Of a stretch of 64,000 nt of DNA, positions 9,301 to 16,911 are shown one piece after another. The position numbers and the translations under genes are program-made. Within the stretch, counting starts at the first letter, position 1. Each line of letters opens with the position of its first letter. The stretch is from Halobaculum sp. XH14 (GTDB lineage Archaea; Halobacteriota; Halobacteria; Halobacteriales; Haloferacaceae). Location: assembly GCF_032116555.1 (NCBI RefSeq), contig NZ_CP134949.1, positions 2,728,001-2,792,000 on the forward strand. Reading direction: 5' to 3'. A model generated the notes under the pieces. That model did no database searches. It was not told where the DNA came from and saw only the letters and a list, made by a program, of their open reading frames with translations.

Positions 9301-10086
9301 TCGAACTCAGAGACTCTATCAGAACTGTCCAAAGAAGATCTCGAGGACTTCGACTTCGAGTCCTTCATCTCGGACATTGCTGAGAATGAATCCAAAAGAA
9401 GCAATCTGAGCAGTGCGACCGGACTACTAACTAGAGCGGATCGAACCCGTAACACCTTCGTTGAGACCCTAGACATAGAATCTCTAAAGGACATAGACCA
9501 CGACAAAGCTTCAGACCACACCGATGTCGGAAAGCAGATCGTCCAACGACTATTAGACGACGACGTCCTCTTCGACGACGACAGCGATGAACCAGAGATA
9601 GTCCTTCAAGACCTTCAGGACTTCTGTGAGAATACCAGGAAGCTAATCCAGGACTCCTCAAAATTACAAGAGTTGACAGAAAATGCAGAAGAGGAGCAGG
9701 AGAAGGTAGAATCGGTTCCCGGAGATGATATAGAGGATAAGCTGGAGCATCTCGAAGAAAAGGTCGAGGACATAGATAACGCTGAGAGGTACCTCAAACT
9801 CAAAGAAGAACACTGTGAGGTCTGTAAAAGCGATTGGAAGGATCTATCGCTGGAACGGAAAGAAGAAATTGAAGATGAGCTGGAACGGATGGAAGAGGAT
9901 TATCCGGATGTCGACTTCTCCTTAGACTCTATTGAATCAGAAAAGGACGCCGCTGAAGACAAAAAAGAGGAAGCAGACGACGTAGAAGAAGAGTTGGAAA
10001 AGATAGAGAGGAAGAAGGGTCAAATCGATCTCAGCGAATACACCAGTGAGTTAGGAAACCTCCAGGAGAAGTATGCCTCAGATTAA
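6322..10086 (+). CDS. Giant P-loop ATPase with zinc-hook-like coiled coil (BrxC/PglY-like)
   Basis: A 1254-residue protein with one ATPase domain near the N-terminus. Walker A is GAQATGKT at 83-90 and Walker B is LFIFDE ending at D218-E219. After about 850 residues of helical sequence, the C-terminal quarter is extremely acidic and predicted coiled coil. Around C1165 and C1168 (HCEVCKSDW) two long Glu/Lys-rich helices flank a CxxC, resembling the hook of Rad50. The size, single N-terminal P-loop and position next to PglZ recall BrxC/PglY of BREX. The large ATPases of Dpd or Pbe systems are alternatives. I see no nuclease or methylase motif. ATP-driven assembly or DNA handling is an inference. 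Confidence 0.72.
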   Translation: MAKKLESEAEEALESELGINPQRFDVVFSQVWDSDEDPEDRVHIDTEVESEVLRLVDDWADQIHDSAGNPGGSDDGLFLVIEGAQATGKTTMTRYTRNQLDPTENPDQSNIPMIIPVWDSTDPNPTSFKYRGLLQNEGRRVFEELDVPDIDDKIELLNGMDAELSDEEISKIGEQHGANAEQVKGILGEAGFGGGEYEPKEVVSQLASEGYLFLFIFDEMVSENDAEKAKSVLKWFKDHLYPYVGLVLFSHPDVSSAIKSEMQDQATRRNIDRTLNIAGETYDIKEDIVINIRGKQHRIIDIEKLLQDYFSDVYIEEDHPDYGPLDEANLEWMKRLLAAGGLIGNLIDGLNTAIERFAQDRADGNDEKEIGAYLFDECSRKMSHVQIKQRFEGNSDLDPDEETEAVWRAKELITQSTGLEEVEDEIQNELEQARVLIEDSDSGVLDLNPYLMNYEESDYSRSRETTPRTTEEPEGQLAAYRDTVQSFSDDKASDRGTLRRNVDIGLSTLLERVNSQQANISQSSSLALPGGNNPESDFLELIGSSTTGRAEKIEISDGNLSEYDYRFLATTLFSDDSLNDPEIRDDIQEWFDGDNGLLIVTNKDPEDISKPGWFDDTIDKQRWRENEYTWANITQIIHVDRLRDLLGLYRHLQEEDFENDSEVLAEIRRLSDQSQFPELPDLEDLVTGLYEDSSEAVRNIHNSIYEKYDGPTIDEAEAFSEILDEVKDRGFISDEVLDKLREDHGVEIESLIKKGAIKRFETEDDRTVVYLKQEFGGASKIGRVSDKRDLFPVGPEIFDKLEEFHGMESGRVMRDDDEISNRLDNLEKKSSIVDFFLYNEDKLADIKSEINDSDVKIFSDVLDKIAEAKQTDEEDFKLVREKFEADQDLWSKIQDLDVDDDISPIHRELFYAKLPEQPPNWATDYIDDDRDYPTLIYDLHKTIQQILEELDDVDEEVSEGFEDESSDLEELRSDLEEFADIDSSSEDDVELNDSNSETLSELSKEDLEDFDFESFISDIAENESKRSNLSSATGLLTRADRTRNTFVETLDIESLKDIDHDKASDHTDVGKQIVQRLLDDDVLFDDDSDEPEIVLQDLQDFCENTRKLIQDSSKLQELTENAEEEQEKVESVPGDDIEDKLEHLEEKVEDIDNAERYLKLKEEHCEVCKSDWKDLSLERKEEIEDELERMEEDYPDVDFSLDSIESEKDAAEDKKEEADDVEEELEKIERKKGQIDLSEYTSELGNLQEKYASD

Positions 10087-10107
10087 GCCTGAGGAGAAGT
10101 GGTCTCA

Positions 10108-13100
10108 ATGAATATCCTAGATATCAAAAACAGGTCTGTTGATCACCTCACCGAGACGATTTGGTGGAACAAAGGCCTGACTAAACTCAACGAAGATACG
10201 ATTTCGAACTACAACGAGTTTATCGATAACCTGGTTCAGGTCAAGGGGCCTTATCTCGAAAAAGTCCAACCACCTAAGTTTTCGAATCAACCTTGGCCCT
10301 ACTACTGTGAAAACCACGACATCCAACATGAGGTACAGTCAGCGATCCGCGACGTAGTTTTCGGTGGAGGTGACGGTCGTCTTTACCGACACCAAGGAAG
10401 AGCAGTAGGATCTATCTTGGACTCAGTCCACGGAGACACAGAAGACGACGTCATCATAACAGTTCCGACTGCCACAGGGAAAACAGAGTGCTTCGTAATA
10501 CCCGCTCTCGACACCGCTATCAGAAATCAACAAGAGCGAGAATTCCCTCGACAAATCAAATCACTCATCATCTATCCTCAGAAGGCACTCGAAACCGACC
10601 AACTTGACCGCCTGGTGAAATACACATACGAAATCAATAATCAACGGCCCAGCACTGAAGGCGTCAAAATAGGCATCTATGACGGAGACACCCCAAGAGG
10701 GCAATATAAAATCTCCAGCGGCCAAAACGTCCGAGGATTAGAATGCCCTGAATGCGACCAGAAATTAGGCTGGGATCAAGACTCTGGAACGATGGTCTGC
10801 ACAAACACTGAGGAACATCGCAGGCCAGTTGAAATCGACTTCTTGGAGCTCACCCGAGACGATATTGAAGAAAACGGGGCGGACATCCTACTCACGAATC
10901 CCGAGGCGCTTGAGTTCCGATTCTTTTCCTCTGATTCACGAGATTTAGTCAACTCTGATCTCTTGGATCTCGTGGTTTTCGACGAGGCCCACGTCTGGAA
11001 CGGGAACGGAGGTAAAGCAATCTCGCAGTTCATCAGCCGTTTAAGAAATCGTTACGGCTCCACAATGGTCTTGGCCAGTGCTACCATTGCCAACCCCAAG
11101 GAATTCGCTTCAGACCTTCTCAACCGTACTGAAACAGGTATAGATCATATTGACTTCGAAGCAGGGAATGTGGATACAAGACATCGAAGCACCAGCGAAT
11201 TCACCTCCTTAGATTTCCTATCCCCTCAGAACGGTTTCCGGATGCTGAGAGAAATCAGAGAAGGGAATCCAGACGTATCTGACCTAAAATCACTTGCGGA
11301 AGCTTCAGAAAAAGAGGTCCAGTCTACACTGACTCTTCTCCAGAGAATCGGTTATTTGGATAGTCAACAGGAGGCTACAGAACACGCAGAAGAACTCTTA
11401 GACGAGATAGAGAAACGAAATACAATAGAGGATAATGAACTCCAATCCGTATTCAACGAAGTTCTAAGATTCAGAGAACAGATAGCGGACAGCTTAGTCA
11501 ACGAAGTTCCCCAGGTTGCAGAGATATTCGACCAATTTGGCGAAGAAAATTTCATCGAAGTAGAAAGACTACTGGAGAGCATATTCACCGATCAGATTCA
11601 AGAAAACCAGTTTGAGACGCTCACTAATCTACTCGAATGGTGTAAATTAGGTGGAGTCCTCTACGACCGCTATCACTACTTCATCAAGCCGTATGTGAAC
11701 TTTTTCTACTGTCCTGACTGCCAAAGCATGTTCACGGAACGAGTTTCGGAGGGAGGAAGAGATCACCATTCTCTCCGAGAAGTCAAATTCTGCTCCAACT
11801 GCCACACACCATATTACGTAGACAGAGGCGAAGAATATGCAATCGGAGAACCTTGCTCCTGCTCCAGGCGCAGCTATACTGAGCCACCAATGCAGACAAC
11901 CACTTTCCTATCCTACTTCCTATCTAAGCTCGGTAGAGATATGAAGGAATTCGGAGCAGGCAAAGTCCTAGTCTTCTCTAATCGGAGAGGAGACGCAGAA
12001 GGAGTCGGCTCTCTAATGATGAAACTCGACTACTCGTTGGAAAGCGAGAGAATGATGGTATCATTATTAGAAGAGCAGGATGACGACCAATTCTACTCCG
12101 TCTCAAATCTCCGAGAAGACCTATACGAAGAGCTGAAAGAATACTACGTAAAGCAACCTTACACATATTTGGAGGACGAAACGCTCTCGCAAGGCCTCTT
12201 CTCGCAGCTAGGTGCTCTAGCAAATCCTCTCGACAAAGGCAACCATCGGAAATTGTGGGATGCAGGGATTCTCAGTGTTAGACCCGAGTCAGAAAACGAT
12301 GAAATCAACCTCATAGCGAACGAGATCGTGAAAATTCTGGCGTTCAAACCCCATACTGATCTGGATCAAAGTAATAGCATCAAAATCGATTCTCTAAAAT
12401 CTAAACTCTCAAACTCGGTGCCGACCTATTTCGATTCAGCACCTGATCTTGACGCGAAACTTGACGAAGCACTCTCCGTCTTGGAGCAAGCAGACATTAT
12501 TAGCCGAGAAAGAGAGCGGTCTAGCGATGAAGTCGTAACTATCCTCACCCTGAGAAGGAACTTCCTCGAGCTAGATGTTCAAAAAGAAGCCTGTGTTTGC
12601 GAATTTTGTTATTCAGGATGGCCATTCTGGGATAGAAGTTACTGTCCAGACTGTGGCGAGCACTTAGTCGAAGTGGACCGGGATTCATACGATAAAGTCG
12701 AATTCGACCAGGAAGAGTACTCACTAGACCACTGGGGAAATGTGGTCCTCGGTCACGGAGTTGATCCTCTCGTAAGTGCAGTGCATAAGGCCGGTATAAA
12801 GACCGATACTCGGAATAAAATCGAAGAAGGGTTCGGCGCAAATCCGCCCAAGATCAACGTAGTATCAGCTACAAACACCCTGGAGCTCGGCATAGACATA
12901 GGAACTCTCGATTGCATCGCCGGGCTGGGTATTCCACCTACAAAGACAAGCTATGTCCAGCGAGCTGGTCGTACTGGACGTAGCTTAGACCAGTCCTCAA
13001 TGGTGTTCACGGTTGCTCGTCCTCACAACGCCGTGGATAACTTCTATTTCGAAGATATAGAAAGTAGATTCCTCAATGCACCTTCCAAACCGGTACAGAT

Positions 13101-13947
13101 CAACCACCTCAATTACGATATCCTTAAGACACAGGTGATGTCCGAGGTACTCACATATCTGAATCTGAACGATCTCGACTATGGACGATTTGAGCGGTTC
13201 AAAACGGGCCAGGATATTGACGATGTGATTAATGAAGTCTACGACGGTGTAGAAGCATTACTGGATACTGTCGATGAAAATCAAGACTCTATCAAGGAGC
13301 ACTTGGAAGGTGCGTTTAAATCGGGTGAAGAGGACCTTGAACAAGCATTAGAAGATCTGTTTGAGAGCCCGTCTGAAGTAAAACAGCGTGTGCTTCGCCG
13401 ACTTTTCAAATTCTACACAACCTTCCGGGCATTGGAAAAGGAAACTGGCCAGGGTGCTCAGGGTCTCAGAAGGCGGAGAGTCATCCAGGAAGAAATTCTT
13501 CAGGAACTGGAGAGGGAAGTTGGATACCTGCCAATGCTTCTGTCCAGTGCCGGAATGATCAGCCAATACCGTTCCACCGAGGATTCAGTAGCGCTCTTCC
13601 GAGAAAAGGAAAGTGAGGAAAACGGTCAAGTCCATCTCAGCTACGAATCCAAGAGCGTCTCACAAGCATTGAGAGAATCATATCCAGAAGCAATGGACAC
13701 CTATGGAGGAGTCGACTACGAGGTTGTGAGTGCACAAGTTAGTCGAGATGAAATTTTCTCCACCAGCGTTTGCACAAACCAATTATGCACTCTTCCCTAC
13801 AATGAATACCCTGCCTTAGAAGTCTGCCCGCTCTGTGGAGATGACTTAGAGGAAATCAGCGTTCACGAATACTTGGGAGCGGTGCTCAAATCATCCAGAT
13901 CCAGAAAGAGAACACGGCCGCTGATAATGCGAGGTGTTGACTTTTGA
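10108..13947 (+). CDS. DEAH-box helicase with zinc clusters (DrmA/DpdJ-like)
   Basis: A superfamily-2 helicase of 1279 residues from the ATG at 10108. Motif I is TATGKT (121-126, K125), motif II is DEAH (292-295), motif III is SAT, and motif VI is QRAGRTGR (951-958). The two RecA lobes are separated by a long insert with several CxxC pairs (CPDCQSM, CSNCHTPYY, CEFCYSGW, CPDCGEH). Another CxxC pair (CPLCGDD) lies close to the C-terminus. This layout is typical of helicases that carry a C-terminal DUF1998 domain, as in DISARM and Dpd systems, but here that domain is encoded by the next gene. An upstream GTG at 10099 is possible, but the GAGGAG at 10091-10096 would be too close to it. Confidence 0.82.
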   Translation: MNILDIKNRSVDHLTETIWWNKGLTKLNEDTISNYNEFIDNLVQVKGPYLEKVQPPKFSNQPWPYYCENHDIQHEVQSAIRDVVFGGGDGRLYRHQGRAVGSILDSVHGDTEDDVIITVPTATGKTECFVIPALDTAIRNQQEREFPRQIKSLIIYPQKALETDQLDRLVKYTYEINNQRPSTEGVKIGIYDGDTPRGQYKISSGQNVRGLECPECDQKLGWDQDSGTMVCTNTEEHRRPVEIDFLELTRDDIEENGADILLTNPEALEFRFFSSDSRDLVNSDLLDLVVFDEAHVWNGNGGKAISQFISRLRNRYGSTMVLASATIANPKEFASDLLNRTETGIDHIDFEAGNVDTRHRSTSEFTSLDFLSPQNGFRMLREIREGNPDVSDLKSLAEASEKEVQSTLTLLQRIGYLDSQQEATEHAEELLDEIEKRNTIEDNELQSVFNEVLRFREQIADSLVNEVPQVAEIFDQFGEENFIEVERLLESIFTDQIQENQFETLTNLLEWCKLGGVLYDRYHYFIKPYVNFFYCPDCQSMFTERVSEGGRDHHSLREVKFCSNCHTPYYVDRGEEYAIGEPCSCSRRSYTEPPMQTTTFLSYFLSKLGRDMKEFGAGKVLVFSNRRGDAEGVGSLMMKLDYSLESERMMVSLLEEQDDDQFYSVSNLREDLYEELKEYYVKQPYTYLEDETLSQGLFSQLGALANPLDKGNHRKLWDAGILSVRPESENDEINLIANEIVKILAFKPHTDLDQSNSIKIDSLKSKLSNSVPTYFDSAPDLDAKLDEALSVLEQADIISRERERSSDEVVTILTLRRNFLELDVQKEACVCEFCYSGWPFWDRSYCPDCGEHLVEVDRDSYDKVEFDQEEYSLDHWGNVVLGHGVDPLVSAVHKAGIKTDTRNKIEEGFGANPPKINVVSATNTLELGIDIGTLDCIAGLGIPPTKTSYVQRAGRTGRSLDQSSMVFTVARPHNAVDNFYFEDIESRFLNAPSKPVQINHLNYDILKTQVMSEVLTYLNLNDLDYGRFERFKTGQDIDDVINEVYDGVEALLDTVDENQDSIKEHLEGAFKSGEEDLEQALEDLFESPSEVKQRVLRRLFKFYTTFRALEKETGQGAQGLRRRRVIQEEILQELEREVGYLPMLLSSAGMISQYRSTEDSVALFREKESEENGQVHLSYESKSVSQALRESYPEAMDTYGGVDYEVVSAQVSRDEIFSTSVCTNQLCTLPYNEYPALEVCPLCGDDLEEISVHEYLGAVLKSSRSRKRTRPLIMRGVDF

Positions 13948-14624
13948 CTGAGTTCTCCGAGAACTTCGAAGAAGCACTTGACTTGGACGAAGACGAGATA
14001 GAAGGAGGTCTAACACGAGACGCCGAAACACTGGATGAGACATACTTCAAGGATCTTCACATCCGCTTCGTATCTAACCTGAAAGTTCGAAGTACCGTGC
14101 CCAAAGTCGAAATTAGCTATTTCTCCAACAGCAACGTCGAAGACGCAAAAGGAGATATCCTGAAATTTGAAGATGGGGAAGTGAAATGGGATCACGCTAT
14201 TCCCGGTCATCAACATCCAACCGATGGGATCGTCTTTCTACATAGAATCGAAGATCTCAGATCGAAGCTCGGATCGAATGATAACAGGAAGGCAATTACA
14301 GCTGCATACTCGGCCGGATATGGACTTAGATCTATAATTTCTAGAAATCTCGGTGTCGACAGCTTGGATATCCAGTGTTCTGTAACAATGTCTCAACGGT
14401 TTATTCAGCTAATTGTCTATGACGCCGACGTAGGCGGAGCAGGATTATCCCACGCAGTCTATCAGGACTTAGAAGAGTTCCTATGGGAAACGAGAACCGC
14501 TCTGGATGATTGTGTCTGCCCGGATTTCTGTGAACAATGTCTCCTCCTACCACGAACACCCACACATATCATTGAAGAGGGGCTTCTGAATCGGTTTGAT
14601 GGCCTAAAGTTCCTCTCTGACTGA
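13944..14624 (+). CDS. Stand-alone DUF1998-type protein, partner of the helicase
   Basis: A 226-residue protein starting at a TTG that overlaps the helicase stop (TTGA), so it depends on translation of the helicase. Its C-terminal half has the DUF1998 signature: a hydrophobic strand into YDADVGGAG, then a helix and a cysteine cluster C190, C192, C196 and C199 in CVCPDFCEQC. In most relatives this domain is the C-terminal end of the DEAH helicase or of a DrmB-like protein. Here it looks like that domain made as a separate subunit. The first 60 residues are acidic. It ends the nine-gene directional run. Confidence 0.72.
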   Translation: MTEFSENFEEALDLDEDEIEGGLTRDAETLDETYFKDLHIRFVSNLKVRSTVPKVEISYFSNSNVEDAKGDILKFEDGEVKWDHAIPGHQHPTDGIVFLHRIEDLRSKLGSNDNRKAITAAYSAGYGLRSIISRNLGVDSLDIQCSVTMSQRFIQLIVYDADVGGAGLSHAVYQDLEEFLWETRTALDDCVCPDFCEQCLLLPRTPTHIIEEGLLNRFDGLKFLSD

Positions 14625-15105
14625 CTCGATACAAAGCTTATTCTCGATGTCGTGTTGTTTGAGCGTCATGACACTATCTGGTAGCATGTTCCGGGCTGGA
14701 TTCCCCGAAAAAATACGATCTCTCAGACACCCTGATTCTCGTCAATCAATTCGGCTACCGGACTTTCATCTCTGGACTAAAACTTAGTGGTCGAGTCTAC
14801 TATACCGACTGAACCCTCCTTGAGAAGTAGTTTCTTTCGCATCCACAAAATGCGCATCACCTGTTTCCATACTTCGCAGGTGGGTAGTCGGTCAAGCGTC
14901 CGTGAGTAGCTTGATAGTTTATGTATTACTCTCTAACCATCAGTGACCGTACCAAGCCCTCGATGAACAAGCGATGCAGAGCTGCTGTGTTCCTGGAAGT
15001 GAGTAGACTACGAAAACAGAAATCAAGTGACTGCGTTCAGTCGAAACGGCTCTCAAAAGTCATAACAACGTCTTTCCGGAAACAACCCGGTCAGGCTTTT
15101 ATCTC
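14625..15105. other. Gene-free stretch downstream of the defence-like block
   Basis: No frame of credible composition crosses these 481 bases on either strand. A small palindrome, TTTCCGGAAA (15073-15082), sits about 30 bases before the orc1 remnant and is loosely reminiscent of a haloarchaeal origin repeat. I see no tRNA or terminator hairpin that I can defend. Confidence 0.4.
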
Positions 15106-15640
15106 TTGACCGAAAAATCAGTCTATCAGAATCAAATGATCCGCGATGCTCGCGTCCTCCGCATCGGATTCGTCCCTCGGGAAGTTGAGCATCGCGACGC
15201 CGCAGTCAACCACTTCTCCAGCGTCCGCGAACCGATAACGAACGGTGAACCCGCCGACACGGCCATCATCACAGGGCCCAGCGGCGCCGGCAAGACCTGC
15301 ATCTCGAAGTTCGTCACCGAACGCCTCCGTGAGGAGGTCCTCGACGTCGAGACCACTTACATCAACTGCTAGTACAACTAAACCACATTCCGGACGCGTT
15401 ATTAGATCCTCGACGACCTCGGCGCCACCATCGACATCCACCGGCAGTCGCGCCTCACGACGATCTCGTCGACCGTCTACAGCAGCACGACGGCCCGCGA
15501 ACCGTCGTCATCCTAGACGAGGTAGACCAACTGGAGGACCCAGCGTCATCTACGACCTCCACAGCCTCCCGCAGTTCACGATTATCTGCATCGCGAACAC
15601 AGAAGCGGAGCTGTTCAACCACGTCGACGACGGCACTCTA
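15106..15640 (+). pseudogene. Orc1/Cdc6 replication initiator remnant
   Basis: The first 88 codons match the N-terminus of haloarchaeal Orc1/Cdc6: the DARVLRIGFVPREVEHRD segment, then Walker A TGPSGAGKT. The frame then meets TAG, TAA and TAG stops. Further homology continues only after frame changes, including a Walker B segment [13 protein letters not shown] and [19 protein letters not shown] in different frames. One base appears to be missing at the ProSer junction around 15540. The gene therefore makes no working initiator. It marks former replicon DNA (plasmid or integrated element) in the island. Confidence 0.85.
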
Positions 15641-15878
15641 CGTGCGAGAGGAGGACATCGACGGCTGGCCGAACGTGATCGAACAGAAGGGGTTCGTCGG
15701 CGGCGGAAACACCGAACTCCGCGCAACCGACGAACACGTCTTCTCTGACGCCCAGACAGGTCAGGGCGTCACGACCGTCTCGATCCCACAGCTGATCGTC
15801 GATCTCCACGACCAGGACGGTCCGGCAGTCGAAGCCGGGGAGCGGCTCATCGCTCGCTAGCACGACGCGAATCTTGAG
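15641..15878 (+). pseudogene. C-terminal fragment of an unrelated haloarchaeal protein
   Basis: After the Orc1 homology ends, a different reading frame carries a well-formed protein tail ([11 protein letters not shown] ... [12 protein letters not shown] ... AVEAGERLI). It then hits TAG at 15858 and again at 15876. I do not recognise the parent with certainty; the tail resembles winged-helix proteins of the AbiEi/nucleotidyltransferase-regulator kind. The abrupt change of homology suggests a deletion that fused two genes, both now dead. Confidence 0.5.
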
Positions 15879-15896
15879 TAGGACGCCCCCGACCCC

Positions 15897-16340
15897 TCAC
15901 GGCGGGTTGGGTTGCTGGAGGCGGTCGAGATCACCGGATTCGACGGCATCCCGCCAGAGTTGGAGGACGGCCAGCGTGACTAACGGAACGACCTCGACCT
16001 CGATACACGACGGGACGGCGTCGTGACTCGCATCCGGCGGTTCGTGGAAGTGCTTCTCGGAGACGTCCGCTCGGGGGTGGCGGCCGTAGCGATAATTGAA
16101 TCCCTCACCTTCGGTGTAGTGATACTTGTAGTGCCCCTTCCCCGTCCACGTCACGTCGAACCGGCCAGTTTCGGCCCGAATGCCAGCATCCATGGAGAGC
16201 TGGAGCGTCTGTGGGTCGACTGGCGAATCGAACGTCGCCTCGCTGACGAGCGGTTCGTGCGCTGTGGCGACGGTTCGTGCCGTCTGAAGTCGCTTCAGGT
16301 CGGGCGACCCAGTCTCGACCCGCTCCCAGTCGTCGACCAT
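15897..16340 (-). CDS. TumE-like (DUF6516-type) protein
   Basis: A 147-residue protein starting at ATG 16340 that overlaps the stop of the upstream regulator (TAATG). The middle contains HYKYHYTEGE, then NYRYGRHP and a KHFH pair about 15 residues later. This pattern of a tyrosine-rich strand, RW/Y-D/R-HP and HxH is what I associate with TumE-family toxins (DUF6516). The pairing with a winged-helix protein fits a regulator-effector or toxin-antitoxin cassette. The functional assignment is inference from motif and operon layout; the coding call is firm because composition and coupling are consistent. Confidence 0.62.
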   Translation of the reverse strand: MVDDWERVETGSPDLKRLQTARTVATAHEPLVSEATFDSPVDPQTLQLSMDAGIRAETGRFDVTWTGKGHYKYHYTEGEGFNYRYGRHPRADVSEKHFHEPPDASHDAVPSCIEVEVVPLVTLAVLQLWRDAVESGDLDRLQQPNPP

Positions 16341-16837
16341 TATGCCTCGGCGAGCCGATGGGCTTCGTCGACCCGGAGGGCGGCCTGGGCGATCGCGAGG
16401 TTCCGCCGCGTGGCACGCCAGCGCCCGACATCCTCCCAGCCGTCGGCGTCGGCGTCGAGTTCGATGGCGAGTTCTTCCGGTCCCTCCACCTCGTAGGTGT
16501 CGCGGTAGTCCTGCAGCTGTGCTTTCATCTCGCGAATGCCGTCGATGAGTTCGTCCCACGAAGTCGTTTCCCGGAGTTCGTAGATGCGTTCGTCGATCTG
16601 CCGGCCGTCGTTGCGCTTGTACAGGGTGGTCCGGCCGTCCTGGGTCGTGACCCCGATGCCGTCCGCGACGAGTTCGTCGAGGTACTTCCGCGTCGTCGGC
16701 TCGCTGGTGCGCGCACGGTCGGCGATCTCCGCAGCCGTCGCGTACTCGGTGGTCTCCTCCAGCACCGTCCGGATGCGCTCGCGACTCGTCGTCTCCTCGA
16801 TCCACGCCTCCGTCGCCCGCTCGTTGATATCGGTCAT
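16340..16837 (-). CDS. Winged-helix regulator of the DUF7342 type
   Basis: A 165-residue protein. Residues 10-75 form a winged helix: a WIEETTSRERIRTVLE lead-in, a recognition helix in EPTTRKYLDELV, and a wing ending in GRTTLYKRND. It is followed by a helical tail (QLQDYRDTYEVEGPEELA) that is characteristic of the haloarchaeal DUF7342 group. It overlaps the downstream TumE-like gene by one base, so the two are co-translated. It most likely represses its own operon. Unlike the neighbours on both sides, it shows no stop or frame damage. Confidence 0.7.
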   Translation of the reverse strand: MTDINERATEAWIEETTSRERIRTVLEETTEYATAAEIADRARTSEPTTRKYLDELVADGIGVTTQDGRTTLYKRNDGRQIDERIYELRETTSWDELIDGIREMKAQLQDYRDTYEVEGPEELAIELDADADGWEDVGRWRATRRNLAIAQAALRVDEAHRLAEA

Positions 16838-16911
16838 ACTGGGGAGTGGGGCCCTAAGACAAAATATCTTTCCCGAAGTCGTATTTGTTATCTTGTCCTG
16901 AGCGTAGCGTG

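Noticed and set aside
6322-10086. Assignment of the ATPase to Rad50/SMC because of the CxxC coiled coil
   Set aside because: The P-loop domain is a single N-terminal AAA-like unit and no ABC signature or C-terminal Walker B half is present.
15073-15082. TTTCCGGAAA as a replication-origin box
   Set aside because: A single 10-bp palindrome without the G-string or further copies is not enough to call an origin repeat.
15897-16805. A 302-residue minus-strand frame longer than the TumE-like gene
   Set aside because: The first half is Arg/His-rich nonsense antisense to codons of the DUF7342 gene; the natural start is ATG 16340 in a TAATG overlap.
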